From Sordaria brevicollis (taxonomy: Eukaryota > Ascomycota > Sordariomycetes > Sordariales > Sordariaceae), in assembly GCA_033439795.1 (NCBI GenBank), contig JAUTDP010000016.1:744001-808000 (forward strand): DNA of 64,000 bases, in the 5' to 3' direction. Below the pieces are notes generated by a model. It ran no database searches and had not been told where the DNA came from. It was given only the letters and a program-made list of their open reading frames with translations. The number at the start of each line of letters is the position of its first letter. Within the stretch, counting starts at the first letter, position 1. Positions 21,092 through 32,500 of this stretch are shown piece after piece. Position numbers and translations under genes: made by a program.

Positions 21092-21940
21092 CTGCAGCGG
21101 CAGTTGGGATGGTTAGCGCTGTTAAGTTGAGGCTCTTCTTTAGGCGTGCTTTAGCGAGCAAGCACTATCAGATGCCATCAGGGTCTTTTTTCTCACCGTT
21201 GAAGATTCAAAAGGGTTCAATGACGTCGTATCGTTCACAAATCGTTCCTTCACTAGGACAAAACTCTAAAAGGTTCAAAAAGCAAAAAGGCGCATTTCTC
21301 AAGACCAGGAAATCTTTAACGTCGCCGACACGGCGGTTCGGCCTAGTTGATCTCCCGGCTTTTTTGGGATTCCTTGGAACCTTGACACATTGGCCTGTCG
21401 CTTGGCTTCGGCTCATGGTCGATGATGTCGCATTATCGTTTTCAAGCAACATCCGCCGCCAGCAGCGATATCCTCGCTTAGGTCAGGTACCCGCTTTGTG
21501 GCATTGAGACGGCATGCTGTTGGTTGGCATTGTCTCTGTCAATCAATCTTCCTGATCTCTGGACTCAAGAGTCAGTGACATTCTCGAAATCAAAAGATGC
21601 TCATCATCCGGGTGGTCCGGATAGATATCATTTTCGCAAAAAGGCGGTCGATCATTGTGCCTCGGCATCGTCACCATTTCGAATTTGTAAATCGCGAGAA
21701 AAAGGGGCCAACCGAATTGACGAATTGTCGTTGACGTTCAACACCGGGCCCGCCGAGGAAATGCCGCCGGCAATGCGCTATCCGCGGCAGTCGTCGGTCT
21801 TCGGCAGCGATAAGATAAGCTTTTCTCAACCCCTGATTTCAAATTCGTCAAGCAATCCCTGCCCTTTTTCTCGAACAACAGCGAACACCAATAAAAAAAA
21901 AAGTTACTTGGCGGGCATGGGTCGCCTTGGCATTGCTTGC
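21092..21940. other. intergenic region left of the pogo relic
   Basis: No supported gene. Base composition is normal right up to the transposon end at 21941, so RIP-type decay did not spread into this flank. Confidence 0.5.
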
Positions 21941-21947
21941 CCCCCTA

Positions 21948-22000
21948 CTTGTTAAGTAGGGGGTAGCAAAATTTTGGGACAGGGTTTAAATCTGGGATAA
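21948..22000 (+). repeat. left terminal inverted repeat of pogo relic
   Basis: It starts CTTGTTAAGTAGGGGGTAGC and contains GGGACAGGG and CTGGGATAAT further in. It pairs with 25232-25284 in reverse complement. Confidence 0.85.
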
Positions 22001-22186
22001 TAGCCGAGGGTACCATACACATTTCGCTATTAACGCTACGCAAAACCCCTTATTTGCATCGTATAACCGGATATACGTCGAAACTACAAATTATATCCCA
22101 ATACCCGTAAAAACGACCGTAACGCTATAAAAAGTGAGTAGTCTATATATCTATATAATAATAAATTGTCGATTAACCGTTTTTCA

Positions 22187-25090
22187 ATGCCCGTGAATTT
22201 TAATAAGTACTTTGAGGAGTTGGGAGAGGTGCCCGCTGGGTATAGAGGTGCCCGTATGTATTTCGCCGCCTATAAACGTTATAAATCCCTTTGTAATAAA
22301 TCCTCGAAGCCGCCGACTATTAGAGATATCGCCGCTATTATTAGGGAATCGCGCTCGTCTATATCCCGCTATATAAAATCGCTAACCGAATTCGAAAAGC
22401 CCGCCGTATTAAAGAAGTTTAAAGGAAGACCCTATTTATTAATCGACGCGGAAGAAGACGCGATCGTATCGTATATAATATTTTATTTCGAAGGGAGATT
22501 CCTTATACTTTACGAAATAATACTATCGGTTGCTAATCGATTACGCGCGCTACGCGGAATATTAGAAAATTACGACGCTAAATAGTTAACGCGGTTTATA
22601 GAGGATTATTTCCAATTGAAGATAATAATTTATTATATTATAAATATTAGGAGGAGATTTTGGGAATTAAATAAGGATTTAGTTAACGAATAGTTTAATA
22701 ATTATAAAAAGATAATTGAAAAGTATAATATAGCGAAGGGAGATATTTAGAATAGTAATAAAATCGGTATTAAAATTAGGTATATAGCGGGTAATTGCGT
22801 TAAAATTATTATATTAAAGGACTTATTAAACGTAAAGGTATAAAATTAATATATATTTTTATTAGTAATTTTATATAAGGGTAAATACTTATTATTTTTT
22901 TTCTAGCCTAAAATTAACGATATTATTAATAGAAAATCGGCTACTTTTATCGCTAACGTAAATGCTATAGCGAAAATTATACCTATTTATATAATTTTCA
23001 AGACCGATTTAATAAAGGAGTTTATTTATAACGATTTGGATAATGGCGTTCGATTTACCAAATCCCCGACGGGCTTTTCGAATACGGAATTAATATTTAA
23101 TTGGTTAAAATACTTTAATTACTACTCCTTTTATTTATCGTTAATATTTACGAAATTAAGGGAGGAGGATAAGTACGAATTTCGCGGTAATTAAAAAGAG
23201 GGGGAAGAGGGGGAGGGGTTTTCCTTTAAAGATTAATTTGGGTATAATTAATATAAATATAACTATTTTAGCTATAAATTCCCTAATTTAAATAAGGGTA
23301 TTAATATTAGAAATATCCCTAGCGTTAAGCGAATTTATTATATCTTTATTATCGATAGCTTTAATAATTATTATAATTTCGAGGTTAAGTAATATATTAA
23401 AACTTTCGATATCCTTTTAATAGGTTTACTTCCCTATTTAACCTATATAATGCAACCTTTCGATATTAGAGTATTTTCCTTTTTAAAATCCTACTATTAA
23501 AAGGTCTTAAAATCGTTTATTTAATATAATAAGTATACCTTCAATAGGGTAACGTTTATTAAAGAATTGAAGGTACGTTATTATATTTACGGTCCCTATT
23601 ATAATAATATATTGACTATATTACTTCTAGGTTTATAGGGTATTTTCGATTGTAGTATAACCGTATATTATATTTATAATGGTTTCTCTAATATTAGGAT
23701 ATAGCTACTAAACCGTTCTCGAGTCCTTTCCTAAATTTAAATTAAATAATTTAAGTAAAGTAACCCCGCGCTACCCTCCCTATTATTAAAGGATATTCGA
23801 TTTATTGTATTTAAAAAATATTTTAAATATATTAAAGAAAAATATTCCTATTTATTTAATTCCCCTATTTATAATACGTTATAATATATCGAAATAATTA
23901 TTAACGAGGCTATTTTATTATATAATAAGATATAAAAAATTAACCGATAAAATAAGGAGAAGGCGGTAAATTTCGATAGAAAGATAAGGAAGAGGGTATA
24001 TAAGGTACTAAAAGAAGGGGATTATTTAAATTTCTCGAAGGCGTAATTTAGTAAGGAAATAATTAAGCGGGTATAAAGGGAGGCTATAAGTAATTAGAAA
24101 AAATAATTGCGTGCTATTAAGGTAATAAATAGTAAAATAATAATAGAAGTGAAGAAAAAATAGTAAAACTCTTTTAATAGTAAGGGTAAAGTATATTGGA
24201 AGGTATATTAGGATAATTACGTTAAATAGAGATAAGAGGAGGGTTATATCCTAATTAATGAAGGTAATATACTCAATCCCCAATTAGAATTAGAAGAGGA
24301 GAAGCTCTACGTAATGGATATAGGGATAAAGGCTCCCAATTATTATAAGAAGATATAAGAGCCCTACTTCGATATAAATTTTAATAAGGAAGTAGAGGTT
24401 AATTTGGGTAATAATTTATTTATTATTAAGATTAAGATTTAACCTCCTATAATAGTTTTATTATTACTTCGCCCTCTATTAAAGATTGCAAGCCAAATTA
24501 TTGCTTATATTAATATATAGGTCGTTAATTTTATAAATGAACTTCTCCTTTAAATAGCCGCCGAAGTTATTATTAATCTTAATATATAAATAATAACGGA
24601 GATATTTGAAGATAAAAGTACTCTTATTAATAACGATAACGAGGATAAAGAGGAGGCTTTACTTAATAAAATATATAATGAGGGTAACGAAGAGGAAGAG
24701 GAAGAGGAGGAGGAGGAGGAAAATTTGCTAATATTCCCTAAAACTCTAATACCCTAGTAAATAAACCGCCGTTTTTTTACTTCTATTACCCGATTAACGA
24801 AGCTTCCCGCTACCCCTAACCTATTATTATTATTAGTAATTCCTTCCAATCTATCGAAGTTGAGGGTATTCGAATTAATATTATATATTAGAGTAATAAA
24901 GGTTATTGAAGGTATAGTAAGACTTTATATGCAGGCAAAAAAGGAGGTTATTACTACTATAAAAAAAATAGTAGAAAAAAAAGATAGGGAGGAGGCCAAG
25001 GGGGGGGAGGAATAGCCTATACCTATACTTACATTAGTATTAGTACTAATAGAGGAGGCTCCAATACCCTAGAAATAATTTCGGAAATGC
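22187..25090 (+). pseudogene. pogo-class transposase, inactivated by RIP
   Basis: The frame opens at an ATG at 22187 and is intact for 132 codons. It shows a helix-turn-helix of psq type (PPTIRDIAAIIRESRSSISR) and the start of a CENP-B-like second HTH (GRPYLLIDAEEDAIVSY). The first stop is a TAG at 22583-22585, and many TAG/TAA follow in the same frame. Further on, the catalytic domain can still be followed. At about 22742 the N-x-D-E-x-G motif has become N-S-N-K-I-G (both codons changed by G to A). A PTGFSN and NWL block appears at about 23070-23105, a second Asp in IIDS at 23354, and a third Asp in QPFDI at 23462. A Glu-rich tail lies near 24680-24725. The product cannot be functional. Length suggests a large (about 950-residue) original protein. 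Confidence 0.85.
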
Positions 25091-25231
25091 TGAAATTTGT
25101 TTATATATATACTAATTACTTAATCGAGTAATTTATTAGTCTTTACGACCCTGTTTTATTGATGAAATAGCTATATAAAAGATGTGGTTTTATATGGGAA
25201 TGGGACAGATTTGCAGTAAAAGTCTGTGCGC

Positions 25232-25284
25232 TTGTCCCAGAATAAAACCTTGTCCCAGATTTTCTCCACCCCCTACTTAACGAG
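25232..25284 (-). repeat. right terminal inverted repeat of pogo relic
   Basis: Reading inward on the minus strand it begins CTCGTTAAGTAGGGGGTGG and then twice carries CTGGGACAAG. It is less mutated than the left copy, keeping C where the left has T. Confidence 0.85.
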
Positions 25285-25291
25285 TAGGGGG

Positions 25292-26127
25292 TAAAAAATG
25301 CCTCTTGGCGCCTAGAAACCCCCAAGTACCTCGGCATCTTTTTGACGAACTTCCAAAATTTCCAATCGCAAAAGAATCCCCAACGACACCGCCCGCTGCA
25401 CGCAAGCGTCCGTCCGCCGCGCAAACCCGCCATCGTATCCTAGCCCTTATTATTCGCGAATCGGTCTTCCGTTTGTCAAACTCTCCGACGACAAACCGGA
25501 CCTGAAACAGCGATCCGATTGGGTCTCAACAAAATCTCTTTTCCAGAACCAAAAGTTCATTCATTCCTCGAAGACGGGACCCACTGCGACCCGGCCCCGC
25601 TGTCGTGCCGGGGATTACCAATACCGCGATTACACGCTAGACCTCTAGGATAGACTACAAATAGAAATCATGTCCCCTCCCGCCGCCGCGTTTCCCGGTG
25701 TCGCCGCAGCAAAGTGTGGAAGTGTTCATTTTTGCTTCCTTCGTTCTTCGGTTCTTTGGATCGTCGTCGTTTTTGTCCTTGTGTTTGGTGGTTTGCGACG
25801 GATTTTGTTCCGTCCTCCACTTCTTGGTCCTCCTTCCGGCCCTCCCGCTCCCACAGATCGTCTGAGACCGAAACCTGAACGTCAACGGCGTCGATCTCCC
25901 GTACCGACGACCTCTCCCACCTGAAGACCACCGCCGTCCGGTTTGCCTCTTCCGACTTTCCTTCTTCCCTTCCGGCCTCCTCCCTCGACCGCTGCCGCCG
26001 CCGCCGGACCTCTCCCGTCTCCGATCCCGATCCCGATCCCGATCCCAACCTCAACCTCAACCTCCCCTCCCCGACTTTCCCACAGTACGACCGCCCCTCC
26101 GGGCCGAACACCACAGCAATCGCAAAA
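25292..26127. other. intergenic region and leader of THEM6-like gene
   Basis: Composition returns to normal. Tandem CGATCC units (about 26017-26045) followed by CAACCT units (about 26046-26065) lie in the likely 5' leader. No other gene is supported. Confidence 0.5.
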
Positions 26128-27588
26128 ATGGCAGTCGGCACCCTCTCCCTCTTCTACCCCGTCATCCTCCCCTTATCAACAGCCGGATTCCTCTATGCCG
26201 CGCACCGCCTGCTCTACGTCGACTGGGCCACCTGGGCGACCAACTTCTTCACGGGGCCGGGGAGCGTGAGCAGGATTTTGCTTGTGGTTTACATGGGATT
26301 GAGTTGGAAGAATTTGCCTTTTATGTGGCATGTGAGTTATACCCTTTTCTTTTCTTCTTGTGTGGTTGATGGGGGGTGGTGTGGTTTTTCGTTGCTGGAG
26401 GTTGCTAGTTGGGATGGATGGTTGGTTTGGTGCTGGGCTGGACTGGACTATATCCCGGACTTTTTGCTGCTGGCTCTTTCTGTCTTTGTTAGTGGCTTGG
26501 TTGTTTGTTGGGTTTCGTTGGGCGGGTTCAACGGGTGGTGTGTGCCAGTCGTTCCGTTCCTCGTTTCTTATTTGCTTTGTGCTCAATGTCAGTGTCGGTG
26601 TTGGGGTTTGGTATTTGGGTGTTTAGTCCGAGCCTCTCCTGGTTGGTCTCTGGGGGTTCTTTGGCTTCTGGCCTGGTGTCTAGCTGTTTGGTCATGTTTT
26701 TTTTTCCTTGTTGTCTTTTATGTCCCCTTTCTAATGAAGAATTGACAATAGATCCGAGTCTTCAACGCCTTCCTCCTCCACCTCCTCCGCCGCCCCCCCG
26801 TTCCCCTCACCCCCCGCTCCCTTTTTCACCCCTCCATAACCACTTCTTACACCTCCCCCCTCGAAACCGATTACAACCTTCACAAATCCAACTCGACCTA
26901 CTTCGCCGACCTCGACGTCTCCCGTTCCCACTTGGTAACCCACCTATTGGGACCCGCCATGTCCGTCGTGGGAGATAACGCCAAGAACAAGCTCGTTTTG
27001 GATCCCCAGGGAAATGTGGTAAAGGGTGGTTTTGGTATCGGTCTTGGTGCTGTCTTTTGCTCTTTCAGGAGGGAGATCCCGCCCATGACCGGGTATGAGA
27101 TGTGGTCCCGCATCTTGTCGTGGGATCGCAAGTGGCTTTATATCGTCACTCACTACGTCGTCAAAGGCAAGGTCAGGCCTACCAGCTGGGACGGCAAGAA
27201 GTACGGCCCTACCCGCCCCAAGCTCGTCAGGACCAAGGACGGAAAGGAGGTCGACGAGAAGGACTTCTCCAAGTACGTCTACGCTACCGCCATTAGCAAG
27301 TACGTCTTTAAGCTCGGCCGCTTCACCGTCCACCCTTCCATCGTCATCGAGGCCAACGGCTTGCTCCCTGAGCGTCCTGGTGAGGGATGGCGCGGCGGCG
27401 AGACTGGCACCGGTACCCCTGAGGACCTTGGCGAGATCAACGAGAACAGCGAGTGGGATTGGAAGCGTGTCGAGCATGAGCGCAGAAAGGGCATGGAGTA
27501 TGCTCAGCACTTTGCTGCTTTGGATGGCGTCAACTCCCTGTTCGACGGCGGCGAGGATGGTGCCATTGGCAAGTTCCACCTTGGTTAA
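26128..27588 (+). CDS. THEM6-like membrane-anchored hotdog protein
   Basis: Exons 26128-26331 and 26752-27588 join in phase 0 (GTGAGT donor, AATAG acceptor) to give 346 aa. The N-terminus has one hydrophobic segment (LSLFYPVILPLSTAGFLYAA) that would anchor the protein in a membrane. Exon 2 starts with IRVFNAFLLHLL and then NLHKSNSTYFADLDVSRSHL, which is the H-x-S-N-S-x-Y-x-x-D-L-D-x-x-R block of the THEM6/DSCD75 branch of hotdog proteins, often annotated in fungi as capsule polysaccharide biosynthesis protein. The C-terminal region (SWDGKKYGPTRPKLVRTKDG, ERRKGMEYAQHF) is typical of the fungal members. The enzymatic activity is not established. The intron of 420 nt is long and GT-rich. Confidence 0.8.
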
Positions 27589-27896
27589 ACAAAGGACAAA
27601 ATCAACATGGAGAGAAGAAGAATTTTGGATACTATAGACAGGGGCAATGCATGGCACGGATAGACGGCAAAAAGACAGCATTGGGAGCGATATTATGTTG
27701 AATTACTACTACAACTACTACTACTAGACCTTTAGGGACGGCTCCGGGTCGCCTCTAACTATGTTGATACCCCGGAAATAGGAGGTTGTTGCTTTGTGTA
27801 CAATCATGCGCGCCCAAACACAATAGTGCAGCCAGTTCTCTCAAGTCCGCAGAGTTGACGGAATTATCCACTCTGCTGCCAACACCATCCTCACCC
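27589..27896. other. short convergent intergenic gap
   Basis: 3' flanks of two convergent genes. A CTA/CTACTA run at about 27706-27728 is the only notable feature. Confidence 0.5.
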
Positions 27897-29596
27897 TCAA
27901 AACATCAAGAAACAAGCGGCCAGCGCACCGACACCTGCCATAATCATCACACCAGTCCCAGATCGCGCCGCGGCAGCAGAGCTGGTCTTTCCCGTGGGAT
28001 TGGCCGCTTGAGAAGGGTTTTTGCTGATGGGAATGTACTTGATAACTCGCTTGGTCGTGGTGGCGATGGGTGTGTTGATGGGCTCCCAGACCGAAGACCA
28101 AATGGTCTCAGTTGTGGAACCTGTCGACCACGACTCCCCTTGACCGCTGACGACGATGACCGGAGCGTTTGACGGCATTGGGACTGTAATCGTGTTCAAG
28201 CCACCCGTGATGTTGGTGAAGGTCGTCATCGGAGTGCCCGTCACGGTCAAAGTGGTCGTCGGCGAGACAGTAGTTGTGACAGAAGTGGGGGCGAATATGG
28301 TCGAGGTTAAAGTCGTAGGCGGGCCATCTTGTTCAACAACAACTGAGGCGACATCAATCACCTCTGTGCTGGTATAAGTTATTGTGTCTTGCCCCATGGT
28401 CGTGTAAGTCGTGGCCTCGGCCGTGCGAGGCTGAATCTCATGATCGGAAGTCGTAGGCGGGCCATCTTGTTCAACAACAACAACTGAGGCGACATCAATT
28501 ACCATTGTGCTGGTATAAGTGAATGTCTCTTGCCCCGTGACCGTGGACGTGGCCTCGGCCGTGCGAGGCTGAATCTCATGATCGGCCGCCTCAGGTCTCT
28601 CCGTGCGGACCGTCACGGGGCCAAGGTCCTCTGTGCCACTGTTGTTAGATGAGCCGGTCATAAAGGAGGGTAGGAATCTCAACACTCACTCCATTGCTCG
28701 TCAATTGCCCCTGCACGCGCTTGAAGAGCCTTAATGTATTCGTCGATCACTGGTGGCAGTTCGACTGTGCTTGTTTTACCGTGTTTTTTCTTGGCCTCTT
28801 GAGCATACTTGTTACACTCCTGTTGGTTGGTGATGCATCGAGTAAGTTCGGTACCTTCCATCTTTTTGCAATTCTTGTTATTTGGGCCGCAGATGTCACT
28901 GTGGAAATCAGCCTTGACGAAGCATTTGCAGCCTTTTTGTCCCGAACGAGCAGGCGCCTTTTTCTGATCGTCGGGGATTGGCGTTGCCATCGCACGCGCC
29001 GCGAGCGTCACATGAACACCATGCGTCTTGGCTCGGGAAGCTGGAAAACAAGTCGTTAGTAAAAAGACGTTCAACTGATCGGGGTACTGTCTGTACTCAC
29101 AAGAGGGGTGCGCAGCCTTCCACTCCGAATTCTTGGAATGCACATCGGATCGAACTTCCTTCCTCATCATGACACACTTGTCCTGGTCTGCTTGGATTTT
29201 GTTCCAGTGCTTTTGGATACACTCGTCATTGCCGTCGTCGCAATACTTGGACCATCCCCCATGAGACCAGCAAAGCTCCTGGTCCCCAGCAAAGTTCTTG
29301 AGCTCTTTTGCCAGACTTTCGTCCTCATGGGAAAGGTGGTGGAGAGAAAGATCCGTGCAGACCTTGGTAGTCTTGAGGCACCAGCCTTGGTGCTTGGTGA
29401 TGGCGGCCTCGTTCTTGTGAAAACACTCTTTGTTGTCGTGGGAGCAGCCTGCGTTGTAGAGCGCAAAGTCGAGGCAACCTTGCTTGCACAATTCGGGGGG
29501 GACAGTTTTGGAAATGGTGCCATCTCGGTGGTCGACAACGGTGAGGCCGGCCAGGAACTGGACAAGGGGTGAAAGGACTGCTGCGTTTGGATGCAT
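27897..29596 (-). CDS. secreted GPI-anchored protein with three cysteine modules (CFEM-like)
   Basis: Minus-strand exons 29596-29101, 29040-28690 and 28630-27897 give 526 aa. Both introns (60 and 59 nt) have GTGAGT donors. Residues 7-21 form a hydrophobic signal-like core. Module 1 has Cys 37, 41, 51, 58, 73, 80 and module 2 has Cys 109, 119, 126, 141; spacings of 10, 7 and 15 are identical in both. Module 3 (GCKC to NQQEC) has spacings 11, 7, 11, 7. The C-x3-C, A-G-C, D-x-x-x-C and late W-C/C order resembles the fungal CFEM domain, but the usual C-x-C in the middle is missing. A Thr/Ser/Val-rich stalk follows with a duplicated 46-residue unit, and the end (ARSGTGVMIMAGVGALAACF) is a GPI-type hydrophobic tail. 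It is expected at the cell surface or wall. I cannot name a function; CFEM proteins often bind haem. The acceptor of intron 2 was chosen by phase and branch distance. Confidence 0.7.
28311..28585 (-). repeat. duplicated 46-residue stalk repeat
   Basis: Two adjacent units of 138 bp (28311-28447 and 28449-28585) encode nearly the same segment, beginning DHEIQPRTAEAT and ending VASVVVEQDGPPTT. The nucleotide identity is high over long runs, so the duplication is recent relative to the gene. Confidence 0.85.
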
Positions 29597-32500
29597 GGTG
29601 GACTGATTGGCTTGGAACAAGGAATGATATCCAAAGAATGACAAAAAGAATGAGTGGCTGGGTTGACAGCAAAAGAGTGTTGGGCGGACAAGAGAAGCAA
29701 ATGTGAAGAATAGTGATGATGATGATGATGATGGAAGAGAATAGAAATCATCAAGTGACCGGGGGCAGGTCACTATTTGAATGCCAATGGTGTTCACAGT
29801 TCTCGTCTCCTACCTCTGTACCGGTCCGGCTCATCCTTCAGCACTTGCATGATCCACTGGTGTTGTGGCTTCCGTGTCATGGCTGCGAAGACAGTCGCCG
29901 GTTAACCCATGTGTTGTCCGTGGCAGTTGCGGTGATGATTTAGTGACCGGCCACAGCCAGTAGGCCGAGAAGGCCTTGTAAGAGAGCAAGAATGGCCTTT
30001 GCAGGCCTGCCGTGACCAAGAGAGCTACTCTGTGTCGTTGACAGTTGCCGTAACCTGCCACTCGAGGCCGGGGAAGAGCGCGTTCATATCGAGGCTATCA
30101 TGGGCGTGCTTTCAGCTGCTTCCATATTCGATCATTGTTAAGCCCCTTCTTGGAAAGGCGCAAAGCAATTTGGTGGTCCTGCTCTTGACCGAAAGAGCTC
30201 GTCGACAGGACATTTCCGGTCCCGTCGGACATCAAGAGATTATCACAACGGAAACACGATTGTAGATGTGGAAGTTGCGCTGAGGAGTTGAATTCGTACC
30301 CGTATGGGAGAGTTGGGTGTCAAGCGTAGCTGCTCTTTCCTTCAGCTTTCACACGTGAACTCGCATCGTTTGACTGCCCGAGCACTGCAGTAGTGGAGCG
30401 AAGTCGGGGGTCATGGAAATGACTGCCATGAAGAAAGGTACTTATGGCTGTACGGCGATAAGCATGATGGCCGGGAAAGAAAGGAACGAGCCGCAAGCAC
30501 CGAGCTTCGGACCCGGGAATTACCAGAAGAGCTGATGCTCAACTCAAATCTAACGACTTTCTCAACCGAAGAAAGAACTTGTCGAGTGTCGCAGAGACCT
30601 TGAACTTGGGAAACTGGAGTTCCTCGCAGGCATAAGGGAATCGGACACCAATGACCGCGAACTTCAGGTTCCGGTGACACCTCTTGCCATTCCACTCTAC
30701 CGTGTTTCAGTCTTCAAGCACCAACCGCCGGTGCCTTCCAGATCAGCTTCATCACGGCAACGGATGCTAGGTTCTTCCCCATGTCGAAGGTGGATACTTA
30801 TCAATTGTCGCACCCCAAGACTTGCGTGGCGTTTTGGCGGAGGAAGGAGGAGACCCCAATGAACCACGCCTGTTGAAGGAAGGAGCGTTGCGAGGCTCTC
30901 CACTTCGGTCACTGTTGCCTTCTCAATATACTTCGCAGGTTTGAGTTTTGGCTTGCGATTTCCTTGTTGACTTTGGACCTTCCCCTTCAGATCATCAAGA
31001 AACAATCTCAACGAGTTGGCCGATGCATCATCGGACGGAGTCTCAACAACCGCACCAGTCCTTCCTTGACGACATCCAAACCTTCTTCGTTCGACACTCG
31101 AAGTTGCCCCTGGCCATTCTCGCCGGAACATCTTTGCGCCTGCAACAAAACAAGTGTCGGATGAGCCTCTGGCCAAGCTGGCCACTCATTCATCTCTCAT
31201 ATCTTGCCGCCGGAATGGAAAGGGATTGCACTTCCAGTCAAACGGCAAGAAGCAGGTCAGAAGATGCGGCCAAACATCATTGACAGTCATGAAGGAACTC
31301 TCATCGTCACTTGGAAGTGCAAGTCCGGCCTAGCTCGCCCTTCCTACCCGGCCAGATATGGCCCATGCTGCGGAAGGAAGAAACACCGCCGCTGTGTTGT
31401 CGCCAAGGCAAACTGACCACCTTTCTGGCCAAAGGAAAACAGGCGAGAAGGAACCAGATATCCTCACTCAATAACCACCTGCCGTTCAGGACTTGCAGGT
31501 CATGTCGTAACGGATCCGAGCCGTCGCTTCAGCTCGGTTTTCAACGGTCCGATCCCTTCCTCACACATGTTTGCTTCTTTCCTTTGTTTTGGCTCCCGTT
31601 GTATATTTGCCAACCAGGGCGAGCGGGACCAGAACCTTGCTCAAGGGAGAACATCAGGGAGCCCATATGTTGGGCCTCTCCTGTCTTGCATTTTTCTCGT
31701 GTTCATCGATGGACTCATGATCGGATCTGATTTCCCTTTTGCTGTGTGCCACACCAGGCCACGGCAAGGACAATGCCTCGAACGGATAGCACCGTGACTG
31801 ACAGGTCTCTTCTTTCTCGGCAGCATATGCAGTTGGCCTCGCCCTACAACCCAAAGGTGAGAACCTAGACCACAGGTTCTCGATTTAACACTCTGCCTTC
31901 TGAAGGAAGGGTCGTACCTCGAGTACCAGTGACAACCGGTACAAGATATCGCTGTCACGACAGAAAGATGCGGTTCACCATTCGTGATGTCCACACCAGA
32001 TTGACAGCCCTCTGCGCTTATCACTTTCCACAAACGCCTCGCTACCGGCATCTGCCATCCACAGTTGCCACGGTTCTCCGAACTGTTGGTCCTGCCGATA
32101 GGCTCTTTGATTCCCCAGTCGCAGTATCCGCACCGGATTGAAAGCCCTCTGCGCTTATCATCTTCCAAAACGCCTCGCTACCGGCATATGAGTGCCCATC
32201 CATGGTTTATCGGACTGTTGGTCCTGCCGATCATGTTTGCCCAACAAGCGACGCAAGCGACGCAAGCGCGACTCTACCACACCTCTGGGATCTCCCCGGC
32301 GAGTCAGGTCAACGGTTCCGGTTCTGGAAAGCGTCCAGAACAACTCGATGATCATGTTGAGGGTGGGCGACGAGCGGGGTCATTGCTGCCAACACGGTGT
32401 TGGAAGTTGGCTAGAGAGATCACCAAGCGCGCCCACCCCCGGCCTCCTGCCGGGCAAGGCATTCAATTCGGACTTTGTCGGTCTGGAAGCCACGAGGTCT

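Larger units (their letters stand above)
21941..25291 (+). mobile_element. RIP-degraded pogo/Fot1-class DNA transposon
   Basis: A 3.35-kb AT-rich block is bounded by inverted termini. From 21948 inward and from 25284 inward about 53 bp align (CT-GTTAAGTAGGGGGT then an A-rich spacer, CTGGGACA(A/G)GG and a second CTGGGA(C/T)A), with most differences being C/T or G/A. The ends are flanked by TA, the usual duplicated target of Tc1/mariner-pogo elements. The five Cs and five Gs outside the TA make the ends look like a longer palindrome, so the true end is uncertain by 7 bp. The interior encodes a broken transposase on the plus strand. Heavy loss of C and G points to RIP. Confidence 0.9.

Noticed and set aside
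22000..25200. Reading the AT-rich block as a centromeric or mitochondrial insertion
   Set aside because: Inverted termini and pogo transposase motifs on one frame explain it better.
26944..27681. 245-codon minus-strand frame opposite the THEM6-like gene
   Set aside because: Antisense shadow; the sense strand carries the conserved hotdog motifs.
30411..31185. Two minus-strand frames in the 30-31 kb gap
   Set aside because: No domain and no codon bias; opposite frames are equally open.
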